A DNA stretch of 64,000 nucleotides from a virus: IMG/VR virus record IMGVR_UViG_3300044981_000338, positions 1 to 64,000 of that record, one strand, 5' to 3'. Position 1 is the first letter of the stretch. The number at the start of each line of letters is the position of its first letter. Positions 1 through 9,477 of the stretch are shown here, piece by piece. Position numbers and translations under genes: made by a program. The notes beneath the pieces were generated by a model. That model was not told where the DNA came from and searched no databases. It saw only the letters and a program-made list of their open reading frames with translations.

Positions 1-242
1 TCAACTGGACCTGCGCGTACTGCTTGCGGACGGGGTTGAAGTTGACACAGGAGCACGTCATCCCTGTCTCTCGCGGGGGCGGAACAACGGCCGAGAACAT
101 CGTGCCGGCTTGCGGCAAGTGCAACTCCAGCAAGAAGGACCGAGGCATCTTGGTGATGTTGCCTATTACTACCCGAGGATGGCCCTCGCGAACTGAAGAG
201 CAGCCACGTAGTCCTGGATTGCTTTTTGTTTCCTGCCCCTAG
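1..242 (+). CDS. HNH endonuclease, C-terminal part (truncated by window edge)
   Basis: The reading frame is open from base 3, so the true start lies before the window. The visible 79 residues hold a CxxC pair (TCAYC), then EHVIPVSRGG and a second pair in PACGKCNSSK. This is the zinc-bound beta-beta-alpha core of HNH nucleases, with the His of EHVIP as the likely catalytic residue. Phage HNH enzymes are mostly free-standing homing endonucleases that nick DNA and spread by gene conversion. The last 20 or so residues after the core look non-conserved. The stop lies 73 bases inside the convergent gene ending at 169, so the tail may be incidental read-through. Family assignment is firm; whether it homes or serves packaging is unknown. 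Confidence 0.75.
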   Translation, partial: NWTCAYCLRTGLKLTQEHVIPVSRGGGTTAENIVPACGKCNSSKKDRGILVMLPITTRGWPSRTEEQPRSPGLLFVSCP

Positions 243-3216
243 TATCGGCTTTCTGTGCCACTGTCGACCCACGTTTTATCCCGAGCACGTTCTCAATATC
301 AGGGGTCACGAGCCCGAACAGATCATTGTACGGGCCGAACGCGCGGGAGTGCATCCCTTCGATGCCCTGCACCACATGCTGTCCGGTTTGATCTAGTACC
401 AGGTCACTGCTCCCAAAGAGATCAACCATGCTCGCGATGGGGCGCCAGTTGTAGCTCCGGATGTACTCGTCGACGTCGAGACCCGGCTGCTGCTTGATGA
501 GCGAGTAGGTCTCGACGATGAACGCGACAGCATCCTGGATGGTGGAGTTGCTGTCGAGGGCGAGCAGGCCAGGTGCGTTGGCGTTCGGATCGTCAGCATC
601 AACGGCTTGCTGCTGCGTCGATAGGGCCTGCTGCGCCTGATCTCCCTGCACACCGACAGAACCAAAGTTGCTGAGCGTGACTTGGCGCTGGTCGGTGATG
701 GCGCTCGTCTGGAAGAACTGCTGGTAAGCCTGACCAATCTTCGCCGGCGCCCAGATGTCGCCGTACCACCCCGGCCGGATGTACTCCTCGGCTGGCAGGT
801 CGACGGTCTCCTTTCTGTAGCGCGGGATGCTCTCGGTGATGCGGTAGGCGCGGAAAGTCACGAGCGCAGTCGGGTTTCCGATGAGGCTCACAACACCCTG
901 ACCGTAGTCGCCTGCCGCCGCAGTGATCCCTATGGGAACACTTAGGGATGCCTGCGTCGTACCTGCACGAGCCGGCCCTTGATAGAGCGGCAGCTTCTGC
1001 GCGGTGGACAAGTCCTGCCCCGAGTACGCAGCCGTCACATCTTGCACCGCGGTGATGTTGCCAAGGTTCGGACCGAGCGAGTTGACACTGGGCGGATCGA
1101 CGGCGGCCACGACCGACACGCGCGTCGCGTCCGTATCGAAGCGCTTGTGTACCGTCTGGTCCTGCCTGAGCACGCCGAGAAACTCCACCGACTCCTCGGG
1201 CTGCCGTGCGTAAGAGCAGTTGAGTGCTGTCGTACCGTCGTTCTGGCTGACGTTGTGCGAGACCTCGGTCAGGTTGCAGAGGAAGTGTGCGCCTAGCAGC
1301 TGGTTGATCTCCGGTGTCGGTCCCCCACTCTGCGCGAGCAGCTGCTGTCGCAGGGTGATCGTGTCCTGGTCGACGTATTTGTCGATGACGAGGGCCGGGA
1401 ACCCGCATGCCAGGTACGGGTTGAACTTGCCTGAGAGCGTCAGCTGACGCGCCGCGAAGCGGTACTTGAAGTAGAGGAAGTTGCACGAGCGCTGCGCGAG
1501 ACCGATCTTCGGGACCTTGCCGTTCACAGTGCCCGAACGCGCGGCGAAGATGTTGAGCTCCCCCATCTTCTCGAAGACCGGCAGGATGCCAGAGAAGAGC
1601 TCGTGGTCGAGCAGGTCGTTGCTCAAGATGTTCTGCAGCTCCCGGCCTCCCGTCTTCAGAGTGAAGCCCTTGGGAGCGAAGTAGAACTGGTCGAAGAGTT
1701 CGTCCTCACCGAAGAACTCGTCGTTGGTCTTGAGAAGGAGGCGCGTCGGCTCTTGAAGAAAAGAGCGCGCGTAATTGAGTGAGTTGTAGTGCTCAGGGAA
1801 GATCACGTTGCAGCACGGCGGGGCGCTGAACCACACATCGGGGCGGAAGATCTGCTGGTTGAGACGCGCGGCGACTACCTGCTTGGTGGTCATCGAGACG
1901 GTGAAGTTCGATGCCTTCTGCAAGTTCGTCTGGGCATTGGAGAGGTCGCTGTTGATGCTCGAGACGATGTTCGGGTTCGCCCCCGGCCGCCAGTTGTGCG
2001 CCTTGGCCTGCGCCTGGGCAAGAGAACGAGAGGCACTGGCGTAGTAGGACTTGGCGCCAGCGACAGTCTTGCCTGTGATCATGTTGGTCGTACTGTCACA
2101 GAGCGACTTCATGGCGGAGAGAGATGCAAGAACGGCCGCTTGCTGCTCGTCGCTCGTCCCTGCTCCAGAAGGAGAGGACAAGGTCGACTGCACCTGCGAG
2201 ATGGACTGCAGCAGGCCATCGGCATTGGTCGCAATGAAGCCAAAGTCCGCATCCTGCCTAACACTCAGCTGCGTCTTACCGGACGGCACGTTGCCCGAGC
2301 CGGGGACGTAGAGTGGGCAGCATTGGGCGTAGGTCTCGTGAAAGATGATGCCCATAAGCGCATTGATGGCCTGACGAATGGAGACCTGCTGACCAAGGTC
2401 ACCGAGGGTACGACCGAGCAGTGAGTCGTAGCCAGCGGCCAGCAGGCGACTCGCGGTCGGGTCGTTCTCGTAAGCCGTGATCATCTGGGTGATGTGCAGA
2501 CGGAGCTCGGCTAGTGAGAAGAAGATGTTCTCACCGGCGAACTGCTTGCCTTGGTAGTAGCTGCCACCGATGGCCTCGAGCAGGTGCACGATGCCACCGA
2601 GCAGACCCTTCAAGTTCGGGTACTGCACACTCGGTGTCTGGATGATGCGGATGATGGCCGAGCCCTCGTCCTCGAGGAAGTCGGTGAAGAGGTTGGTCGA
2701 ACCTCCAGAGAACATCGCCTTGACGCCCGGACCAAAGAGGTCGGTGTTGTTCCACTGGTAGGCGTAGTCCCAGTAGTTGCTCCAGTCCTGGCACTGAAGA
2801 ACAAGCGAGCGGTTCGAGGCGTTCTTGGTCCACTGAAAGCCGACCACCTCGCCACCGAAAAGCAGCTTGTAGCGCGCGTTCTGGATGTCCTGGGCATCGC
2901 CCACACCAGGCGCTTGCGCCACCGTGAGAGGCGCCGGGTTGTTGACGTTCTCGTACGCCGTCGGACTCTGGTTAGTGTTCGTGTTGGGCGCACCAGTCTG
3001 CGTCGTGAACGGGGACTGCACCTCATAGAAATCGAGGAAGAAGAGGTGCACGAGCGAACGAGGGAAGATGTTCGTACCTGAGACGAGCGGAGGGATCTGG
3101 ATGGAGCACGCCGCCGGCGAGTTCGGAACGACGTTCACCTGTGCGGCGATGACAGGTACTTCTACCCCTTCGATGAAGAGGCGAAGTCGCATCCGCTGGC
3201 CGACACCACCGGCCAT
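169..3216 (-). CDS. large tail/baseplate structural protein, hub candidate
   Basis: A 1015-residue protein at the downstream end of the tail cluster. The first 40 residues (RLRLFIEGVEVPVIAAQVNV) form a beta-rich start, and around residue 140 a segment reads FGGEVVGFQW followed by LVLQCQDWSNYWDY. This loosely recalls the 'G-E-V ... D-W' pattern of phage hub (gpD/gp27-type) domains. Two low-complexity Gln/Ala/Ser-rich stretches look like linkers. The start overlaps the stop of the gene at 3216-4820 by one base (TGATG), implying translational coupling, and no strong independent RBS is visible. The C-terminus overlaps the HNH frame on the opposite strand. Virion role is inferred from position and composition; the hub assignment is tentative. 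Confidence 0.5.
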   Translation of the reverse strand: MAGGVGQRMRLRLFIEGVEVPVIAAQVNVVPNSPAACSIQIPPLVSGTNIFPRSLVHLFFLDFYEVQSPFTTQTGAPNTNTNQSPTAYENVNNPAPLTVAQAPGVGDAQDIQNARYKLLFGGEVVGFQWTKNASNRSLVLQCQDWSNYWDYAYQWNNTDLFGPGVKAMFSGGSTNLFTDFLEDEGSAIIRIIQTPSVQYPNLKGLLGGIVHLLEAIGGSYYQGKQFAGENIFFSLAELRLHITQMITAYENDPTASRLLAAGYDSLLGRTLGDLGQQVSIRQAINALMGIIFHETYAQCCPLYVPGSGNVPSGKTQLSVRQDADFGFIATNADGLLQSISQVQSTLSSPSGAGTSDEQQAAVLASLSAMKSLCDSTTNMITGKTVAGAKSYYASASRSLAQAQAKAHNWRPGANPNIVSSINSDLSNAQTNLQKASNFTVSMTTKQVVAARLNQQIFRPDVWFSAPPCCNVIFPEHYNSLNYARSFLQEPTRLLLKTNDEFFGEDELFDQFYFAPKGFTLKTGGRELQNILSNDLLDHELFSGILPVFEKMGELNIFAARSGTVNGKVPKIGLAQRSCNFLYFKYRFAARQLTLSGKFNPYLACGFPALVIDKYVDQDTITLRQQLLAQSGGPTPEINQLLGAHFLCNLTEVSHNVSQNDGTTALNCSYARQPEESVEFLGVLRQDQTVHKRFDTDATRVSVVAAVDPPSVNSLGPNLGNITAVQDVTAAYSGQDLSTAQKLPLYQGPARAGTTQASLSVPIGITAAAGDYGQGVVSLIGNPTALVTFRAYRITESIPRYRKETVDLPAEEYIRPGWYGDIWAPAKIGQAYQQFFQTSAITDQRQVTLSNFGSVGVQGDQAQQALSTQQQAVDADDPNANAPGLLALDSNSTIQDAVAFIVETYSLIKQQPGLDVDEYIRSYNWRPIASMVDLFGSSDLVLDQTGQHVVQGIEGMHSRAFGPYNDLFGLVTPDIENVLGIKRGSTVAQKADTRGRKQKAIQDYVAALQFARAILG

Positions 3217-4820
3217 CAGACAAAGACCCCCGTCGTGTTTGTGTACGAGGAGACGCCACCTGGACCGATGAAGAACCCAGACTGCACGGTGCCTGCTGCC
3301 ACAAGAGAGCCAGGAGCGACGTACGTGGAGAATGCGCTCGGCGCACCTCCCACACTGATGGCCGCGCCGTACGCTGACACCCCACCGCCGTAGCCCGCTG
3401 AGGAGTTGTAGCCGTTCGGGTAGGCGTAGCTACTGCCTCCTGTGAATTGGGGTAGTGTGCCTGGACCGTTGGGCCCGATGCCGCCGCTCATCCCGAGTGG
3501 GATGCCGCCACCAATGCCAGTGCCAGAGACGACGCCTCCCTGCACAATGACGCCGTTGCCGTAGATCTGCGGCTGCTGCCCAGGGAAACCTGTGGCGAAG
3601 AGAGGCGTCTGCCCAGGGATGCCGAAGAAGGGCTGACCTGGTACTCCGAGTACAGGTTGCGGTCCAGGGAACCCGAAGAAGGGCTGCTGGCCAGGCACAC
3701 CAAAGACAGGTGTCTGCCCTGCGAAGGGGGAGACAGAAGCCACCGGCGCCGCTGCCACCGTCTGCTGCGTGAAGACGCCCGTGAAGCCGATGCCGCCGTT
3801 GATCCCGCCGCGGTAGCCAGAGCCGAACGAAGACACGCCCAGGACGCCAAAGCTGGCAACGGCGCCGACGGCGCCGAAGACACCGAACCCTGTGGCCGTC
3901 GAGAAGTAGGGCCCCATTCCGAGCAAGCCGAAGGCCCTGGGGTTGTTGATGTTCGCCCCATACGCGCTCAGCTGCTGCACGGCCGTCTGCCCGAGGTCCG
4001 CTGCGTCAGGCTGACCTGCCGTGTCCTGCTCCTGGTCTTGCTGGTCCGATGGTGGGAGCGGCGGCAGCTCTTCAGGTTCGGCGCCGGTGAACTCGTCGAC
4101 GTTCTGCGCGATAAACCCTGTGGCTGGAGGCGAGAAGGGGTCGACGGAGTTGGCCGGCGTGCCGTCGGAAGGGATGGTGACGGGAGGGTAGGCGGGGCGC
4201 GTAGGAAACCGTGGGTCGGCCGAGGCGCCACCGGTGATGGTGATGTTCGAATAGTTGGTGAGGTACAAGCGGAAGGTGAGCGAGGCCTGCAAGGGCTGCT
4301 CGGCCGACTTGCCTGTCTGGGCCATCAGCATGTACCCCTCGACGATGTTGTCGTCGTAGAAGAGGTAGGTGCGCGCGCCCATCTCGACGCTCTTCGTACC
4401 GCGCAGGTAGCGGTCGTAGTTCTCCCACCACTCCGCATACCAGTTGAAGTCGAGCGAGTCGACGAGGACCGCGGTCACGTCGAGAAAGCGCGGGCTCTCC
4501 CCGAAGAAGAAGATGTAAGGCTCACCAAAAGTCTCGACGATCTGGTGCTTCTCCATCCGCGCTTCGCGCACCGACTGCAAGATGAAGTTGGTGTACGAGG
4601 TCGACGTCCCACTGAAGGACCCGGAATCGAGCAGAGGAAGCTCCGTGCCATCGGCTTGCACCACCTTGAGGACGGCGTACGTATCGTCCTTGACCTCGAG
4701 GCCTCGAAGCGGTCGGCGTGCCTGTGACGTGCCCGCACGACGGGCAGCCTTTGCAGAAGAGCTGCTCTTGTTGAAGTTGTTCGCGAAGGCGTCTGTGGTG
4801 AGTTCGACGAAGACGGCCAT
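3216..4820 (-). CDS. baseplate-type protein with Gly/Pro/Phe repeat tail
   Basis: A 534-residue protein. Residues about 35-205 form a compact globular domain with the run RFLDVTAVLVDSLDFNWYAE, consistent with a baseplate or tail-adaptor domain. After residue 240 the protein becomes acidic and disordered. From about 290 on it is very rich in Gly, Phe, Pro and Val, with an approximate PGQxPxFGxPGQ repeat near residues 360-430. A GAGG ribosome site lies five bases before the ATG, and the gene follows the small gene at 4828-5091 with a seven-base gap. The repeat tail could be a flexible fibre, an adhesive or an assembly linker. No enzymatic motif is visible. Confidence 0.5.
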   Translation of the reverse strand: MAVFVELTTDAFANNFNKSSSSAKAARRAGTSQARRPLRGLEVKDDTYAVLKVVQADGTELPLLDSGSFSGTSTSYTNFILQSVREARMEKHQIVETFGEPYIFFFGESPRFLDVTAVLVDSLDFNWYAEWWENYDRYLRGTKSVEMGARTYLFYDDNIVEGYMLMAQTGKSAEQPLQASLTFRLYLTNYSNITITGGASADPRFPTRPAYPPVTIPSDGTPANSVDPFSPPATGFIAQNVDEFTGAEPEELPPLPPSDQQDQEQDTAGQPDAADLGQTAVQQLSAYGANINNPRAFGLLGMGPYFSTATGFGVFGAVGAVASFGVLGVSSFGSGYRGGINGGIGFTGVFTQQTVAAAPVASVSPFAGQTPVFGVPGQQPFFGFPGPQPVLGVPGQPFFGIPGQTPLFATGFPGQQPQIYGNGVIVQGGVVSGTGIGGGIPLGMSGGIGPNGPGTLPQFTGGSSYAYPNGYNSSAGYGGGVSAYGAAISVGGAPSAFSTYVAPGSLVAAGTVQSGFFIGPGGVSSYTNTTGVFV

Positions 4821-4827
4821 GGTCGCC

Positions 4828-5091
4828 TCAGATCTGGACGTTCGACTTCACCAACACGTCGCGAAGACTTCGGTCAGGGGCGCTGCCAGCGTACGGCTCT
4901 CCTTGCTGTATGGCAAAGGCCTCGGCTTTGACGAGAACAAGGTAGGGGTCCTCTACCGAAGTCTTGTCTCGAAGCTTGAAGGTGTAGAGCCGCCCGAACT
5001 TGCGGATGACGATGGACACCTCCGTTCTGCACGGCGAGCAGCCGGGAGGCACACCAAACGGCAGGTCGCCGGTGAACAGAAGGGACTTCAC
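4828..5091 (-). CDS. small conserved-looking tail-cluster protein
   Basis: An 87-residue protein beginning with GTG. The start is supported by GGAGG seven bases upstream and by a four-base GTGA overlap with the stop of the tape-measure-like gene. It contains a CSPC pair near residue 20 and beta-strand-rich sequence (VSIVIRKFGRLYTFKLRD). Its place between tape measure and baseplate genes suggests a small baseplate or tail-tip component, but I do not recognise the family. Confidence 0.6.
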   Translation of the reverse strand: MKSLLFTGDLPFGVPPGCSPCRTEVSIVIRKFGRLYTFKLRDKTSVEDPYLVLVKAEAFAIQQGEPYAGSAPDRSLRDVLVKSNVQI

Positions 5092-8000
5092 TTCTTATCC
5101 TCCGGGTTGTCTGTGCCGTTCTTCTTGATCTCGTTCAGTGCGGCCAGCGACAAGGTGTTGCCCTTCACAAGTGCCTCGAGGAACTGGTTGGCCTTATCAC
5201 TGTTCTTCTTCATCTCACCGGCGAGCTTGCCTTCGGGACTACTCTCAAAGGCTTCGCTACGCTTCTTCTCGGCTTCCTGTCCCGCCGCGCTTTCCTTGAT
5301 TCGACGAAGGACCTCGGCGATGGAACCTGCTCCCTTGCCTACGGCTCCCGAAAGTGACGCGACGTTCTCTTCGCTGGCCAAGCCTGCACGACCAAGCAAG
5401 GCCTTCACGTCCTCGGGGCGGGTGAGGTTCAGGTTCTTCAGCTCTTCGGGGGAGAGGGAGATGCCGAGCGAGCGCGCGACAGCTCCCTGTCCTCCGTAGC
5501 GCTTCGACATCGTCATGAACTTCTGCTGCTCGGCGGCTGACCGACTGAGCTCCGCAGCTCCCTCACTTCCTGCGAGCGCCTTGGCTGCCTTTCTCTTCTG
5601 CTCGACAGTCATGTGCTCGAGGATGTCACCACGTCGTGAGGCATCATCAGAGATACTCCCCATGATGGCCCGGTCTGCGTCAGAGCCGGTACCTGTGAAG
5701 GTGCCCTCCTTTTCCGTGATGCCAACCGAGAGGCGGGCGAACTCGAGAGCAGCCCCGCCAAGTGCTGTGAGCTCCTTGGTCTTGGCTCCTGTCAGTCGGC
5801 CGTCGGCGTCGATGATGCCGTGCATGGAGAGCTGGTCCTTCTCCTGTGCAGAGCTGACCATCAGACGTCGACCTTGTTCTGCCAGGTCTTTCCTCTGGCG
5901 TGTGTCGAGCACCGTGGCCATGCCACCAAGCGTAGACTTCAGCTTGTCGAGCGGAACGCCGAGCTCCTTGGCCTTCGCTGCCTGCTGCTCAGGCGTTGGG
6001 TTGCCCACGCTCATGAACGTGGCGAACTTCGCCGCCTGCAACATGTCACGCTTCACTTCCGTCTCAGGGGTGTCCTCTCCGGTCTGGTTGGCGATGTCCT
6101 TCTGCAGCGAAGCCATGGCCTGCTCAGACACCTTGCGGTCCGCGCTGAGCAGCCCTGCGGACAGATCGCGGAAGGCCTCTCCCTTGATGAACCGCCCGGC
6201 GGCTTGTTCTCGCTCGCCGCTGCCCGTGACCCTCCCGATGATGTCGTGGACAAAGCCGCTGGAGGCTGCGCCGAGCAGCCCTCCAAGCACGGGTCCGAGA
6301 CCAGGGAGCATGGAGAGCCCGGCTGTGATGCCTCCCTCGGCCAGCATCTCCTTCACGCTGCCCTTTCTGCCGAACCCGAGTGCCTTGGCGAAGGCGGCGT
6401 TCTCTTCCCCCATGGACCCAAAGCCGGCAGTGCCTTGCTTGGCTAGGATGCCCACCATGCCACCCTCAGGAAGCCCGTAACGCGCGGCGAGACCTGCCTT
6501 GCCCTGAATGCCCTGCGCGCGTTCGTAGTTCGCGAGCAGGCCCACACGCTCGGCGTCAGACTTGCCGCGCAGCTGGTCCTGCATGGCGCGTGCGGCCACC
6601 GTGTTCGGGTCGTTCGGGTTGCCTTTCGCCTGCTCGTTGATGAGCTTCGTGAGACTGTCGACCCGCGCGTCGCCCTCCCCTTCAACCTTCTTCATGGCGT
6701 AGGCCGCCTGGATGAAGTCGGCCTTGCCTCCCTGCGACCCGATGGCCAGGGCGGCTTCGTTGTAGCCCGTAGCCGCAGCGCGCTGCGCAGTCTGGATGCT
6801 CTGTAGCTTCGACTGAATCTGCTGGCTATTCATGCCGCGCGTCTCGAAGCCAGCCTCACGCAGTTGTTCCGCTCCCGTCTTCTGGAAGAGGCCTCCCGTG
6901 TTGAGCGCTGTCGCGAGGTCCTTTGTGGCAACACCACCAACGCCACCTGTACCCATTGCCTGACGCGCACCGCGGTTCAGCAGCGACCCCACACTACCCG
7001 TCGAACCCACACCGAAAGCGCGCGCCGCGGCGCCGCGGCCCTGCGCACCCCCGCTCAGCATGGAGCGGTAGCTGTCATCGATGTCCTTGGAGTACGTCTC
7101 GACGTAGGTGCCGAAGAGCTTGTTGAAGAAGCTGTCGACGGCCTCGCTGCCGGCATTGAAGATGTCCTGCCCAGCCTTCTCGAGCTTGCCGTTGATGAGC
7201 GACTTGGCCTGCTCGAACTTCTGCTTCACGCCTTCAATGCCCTGCCCCTTGCGCGCCGTCGACAAGGCCTGGAAGTACTGGTCCTGCGACGCCGAGCGCC
7301 GCTCGCGCTCGAGGATCTGCGGCATCGCGTTGGCCATCTTCACGGCTTGGTCGACCTCGTCTCGCCCCATGCCGAGCTGACGCTGGGCGAATAGCATCGA
7401 ACGGTCGTCCATGTCGTTGATGTCGACACCCTTGGACGCCGCCCACTCCTGCAGCTGCAGAGCAGGGAGGAACCCACCGAGGCGCTCCATCGCAGCGCCG
7501 CGCAGGCGTCCCTCGTTCCGGATGAAGTTCGCCCGGTTCACCGGCGCGCCCGCACCTGTCACGTGGGCGCGGTCCTGCCGCATCGTCTCCGAGATACTCA
7601 TCCCCCCACTTAGGATCTGCTGGACAGCGTCCTCGTCCAAGGTGCCGTTTTTGCCCGCCATTGAGGCCAGCATCCGACGTCCGCGCCCGCTCTGAAGGAA
7701 CCTGCCTGACGATGCCATCGCACTTGCGGCGAAGGACTGGCGCCCCTCAGCACCCGTCTGCCCTGTGGTGTTGTAGATGTCCTCCTCCGAGAGGACGCCC
7801 ATCTGCTGGGCGGTGCCGATCTGGCTGATGGTGCGGACGCCAGCCATCGCCCCCTGGCGCCCGAGGCCTCCAATGGAACGGGAGATCTGCGAGCCGATGC
7901 TGGCCGCCCCTGTCACCTCGCTGAGTGCGAGCCCACCCGACACGGTCGCCTGACGCGCAGCGGCCGTGAAGCCGACGGCACGGTTCGCCCCGAAGACACC

Positions 8001-8720
8001 CGAGCTCTTGGCTGCCTGGGCGAACTCCATCGCCCCCTCGAGCGTCGTGCCGAGGTCGGTGGCCATGGTCTTCAGGGACTTGACTATCTCCTTGAAACGG
8101 CTGGTGAAGTCCTTGACGTCACGGACCCCTTGGGCGAAGCCCATCTGGCCCATCTTGCCGGCCAGTCCGGAGAGTTCCTTGAAAGAAGCGATCTCACCGC
8201 CGGGGCCGAATTGCTCGGTCATCTCCCGCACGGCGGACCCGATGGAGGTCATGTCCGACCGACTGAAACCGGTCCCCCCCTGCCTGTTCTGGAAGTTGAA
8301 GGAGCTCCGGAGCTGCGCGTTGAGGTTCGACTGCTGGCTGGCCCCCTCGTACATCTGCCCGCCGACGTACGAGACCGCGGCACCTGCCGCCATGAACGGC
8401 AGCGCCACCGCTCCGCCGGCGAGGGCTGCGCCGCCGAGGCCTGCTCCACTACCGAACGCGCTCATCCCTGCCTTCAGCCCCATCGACATGGGGTCGAGGC
8501 CCATGAGGCCCATGGCGCCGCTCATGAGGGGCGCGCCGACGGCTCCGGCCATCCCCATGGCGCTGCCCATAGCGCGGTCGCCACCGGCACCACGGTAGCC
8601 ACCCCCACCCCCATACACCCCGGCGCCTTGTCCAATGGCGGACGCGTACTGGAGGTTGTTCATCGCCTGGCTCTGGAAAGAGCCGTTCATGGCGGCGATC
8701 TCGGTGCTGCTGAGCGGCAT
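5088..8720 (-). CDS. putative tape measure protein
   Basis: At 1210 residues this is the longest protein in the window. It is Gly/Ala/Met/Gln-rich, mostly helical, with hydrophobic glycine-rich segments near residues 60-120 (GLGGAALAGGAVALPFMAAG) and again near 780-830. Alternating helical and small-residue stretches and position just before baseplate genes fit a tape measure, which sets tail length and occupies the tube lumen. If it follows the family rule of about 1.5 angstrom per residue, the tail would be roughly 180 nm (inference). No peptidase or muramidase motif is obvious. The start has no clear Shine-Dalgarno sequence, so a later internal start is possible. Confidence 0.6.
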   Translation of the reverse strand: MPLSSTEIAAMNGSFQSQAMNNLQYASAIGQGAGVYGGGGGYRGAGGDRAMGSAMGMAGAVGAPLMSGAMGLMGLDPMSMGLKAGMSAFGSGAGLGGAALAGGAVALPFMAAGAAVSYVGGQMYEGASQQSNLNAQLRSSFNFQNRQGGTGFSRSDMTSIGSAVREMTEQFGPGGEIASFKELSGLAGKMGQMGFAQGVRDVKDFTSRFKEIVKSLKTMATDLGTTLEGAMEFAQAAKSSGVFGANRAVGFTAAARQATVSGGLALSEVTGAASIGSQISRSIGGLGRQGAMAGVRTISQIGTAQQMGVLSEEDIYNTTGQTGAEGRQSFAASAMASSGRFLQSGRGRRMLASMAGKNGTLDEDAVQQILSGGMSISETMRQDRAHVTGAGAPVNRANFIRNEGRLRGAAMERLGGFLPALQLQEWAASKGVDINDMDDRSMLFAQRQLGMGRDEVDQAVKMANAMPQILERERRSASQDQYFQALSTARKGQGIEGVKQKFEQAKSLINGKLEKAGQDIFNAGSEAVDSFFNKLFGTYVETYSKDIDDSYRSMLSGGAQGRGAAARAFGVGSTGSVGSLLNRGARQAMGTGGVGGVATKDLATALNTGGLFQKTGAEQLREAGFETRGMNSQQIQSKLQSIQTAQRAAATGYNEAALAIGSQGGKADFIQAAYAMKKVEGEGDARVDSLTKLINEQAKGNPNDPNTVAARAMQDQLRGKSDAERVGLLANYERAQGIQGKAGLAARYGLPEGGMVGILAKQGTAGFGSMGEENAAFAKALGFGRKGSVKEMLAEGGITAGLSMLPGLGPVLGGLLGAASSGFVHDIIGRVTGSGEREQAAGRFIKGEAFRDLSAGLLSADRKVSEQAMASLQKDIANQTGEDTPETEVKRDMLQAAKFATFMSVGNPTPEQQAAKAKELGVPLDKLKSTLGGMATVLDTRQRKDLAEQGRRLMVSSAQEKDQLSMHGIIDADGRLTGAKTKELTALGGAALEFARLSVGITEKEGTFTGTGSDADRAIMGSISDDASRRGDILEHMTVEQKRKAAKALAGSEGAAELSRSAAEQQKFMTMSKRYGGQGAVARSLGISLSPEELKNLNLTRPEDVKALLGRAGLASEENVASLSGAVGKGAGSIAEVLRRIKESAAGQEAEKKRSEAFESSPEGKLAGEMKKNSDKANQFLEALVKGNTLSLAALNEIKKNGTDNPEDKK

Positions 8721-8780
8721 CGGGCGCCAGTAACCCTACCACGAGGGGCCGGGCTCGGTTCCTCAATTCCTGAGCCAAAA

Positions 8781-8797
8781 GGGGCATAAGAGGGATG
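8781..8797 (+). promoter_or_regulatory. ATAAGA-N4-TG element, copy 1
   Basis: The bases read GGGGC-ATAAGA-GGGA-TG, with ATAAGA at 8786-8791. The element lies 15-26 bases before the lipoprotein ATG and overlaps the edge of its ribosome binding site. It belongs to a six-member family on the plus strand only. This copy lacks the GCAAAAG box found upstream of three other copies. Confidence 0.5.
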
Positions 8798-8811
8798 AAG
8801 GAGGCAATTCC

Positions 8812-9459
8812 ATGCAAGCAAACAAGGTTCTTCTGGTGGCGGTACTTCTCTTGGTCAGTGGTTGCGGGGTTGCCGCGGGAGGCACGGGGGACAACCCGTC
8901 AAGCGGCAGCAGCGGTGGAAGTAGCAGCGGCAGCGTCGGGTCCGGCCAGTGCTGCTCGAACCCCGGTGCGGTGGGTCCCCAAGGTCCTGCCGGTCCGATG
9001 GGTGCCCAAGGTCCAGCAGGGGCAACCGGCGCTCGAGGAGCAACAGGAGCCACCGGTCCCCAAGGTCCCGCAGGCAGCCCCGGATCTGACGGCCAGGCCG
9101 GTGCGCAGGGTCCCGCGGGCGCCGCGGGGACGCCGGGCGCGGCGGGCGCGCAAGGACCGCAGGGTCCCGCCGGCGCGGCGGGCGCACCTGGCCTGCTCAC
9201 CAGCAAGGCGAGCATCTACACGGTGACGACCGTCAGCGTCGGTGGCACCAACGGCACGGGCACCGCCGCTGCGAGTTGCAAAGGTGTGAACGACATCCTG
9301 CTCAACGGCGGCTGCTCGGCGGAGGACTTCGGGGTGATCCTCTCGGAACCGACGAACAACCCTGCCGGGACGGCGAGCTACTGGGAGTGTGACGTGAACC
9401 CCGGCATCTCGCCGGTGCCCTCGGTCACGGCCATGGCGACTTGCATCACGGTCCCGTGA
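8812..9459 (+). CDS. collagen-like repeat lipoprotein
   Basis: A 215-residue protein. Residues 1-18 are a lipoprotein signal peptide with lipobox VSGC, the modified Cys being residue 18. A Gly/Ser linker follows, then 26 uninterrupted Gly-X-Y triplets (about residues 52-129) of the bacterial collagen type, rich in GPQ, GPA and GAT. An 85-residue C-terminal domain with several Cys (SCKG, GGCS, WECD, TCIT) may be disulfide-bonded. The start is fixed by AAGGAGG eight bases upstream. Known bacterial collagen-like proteins form trimeric stalks displaying a head; here the stalk would be lipid-anchored in the infected host envelope. It sits on the strand opposite the tape measure and carries its own promoter-like element, the layout of a moron. 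Function in phage biology is unknown; envelope modification or superinfection exclusion are inferences. Confidence 0.85.
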   Translation: MQANKVLLVAVLLLVSGCGVAAGGTGDNPSSGSSGGSSSGSVGSGQCCSNPGAVGPQGPAGPMGAQGPAGATGARGATGATGPQGPAGSPGSDGQAGAQGPAGAAGTPGAAGAQGPQGPAGAAGAPGLLTSKASIYTVTTVSVGGTNGTGTAAASCKGVNDILLNGGCSAEDFGVILSEPTNNPAGTASYWECDVNPGISPVPSVTAMATCITVP

Positions 9460-9477
9460 GGAAGAAAGGAGAACAAC

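Noticed and set aside
5088-5104. ATAAGA followed by TG on the minus strand
   Set aside because: Spacing is two bases rather than four, it lies in the last codons of the tape-measure gene, and it is explained by the adjacent ribosome site and start.
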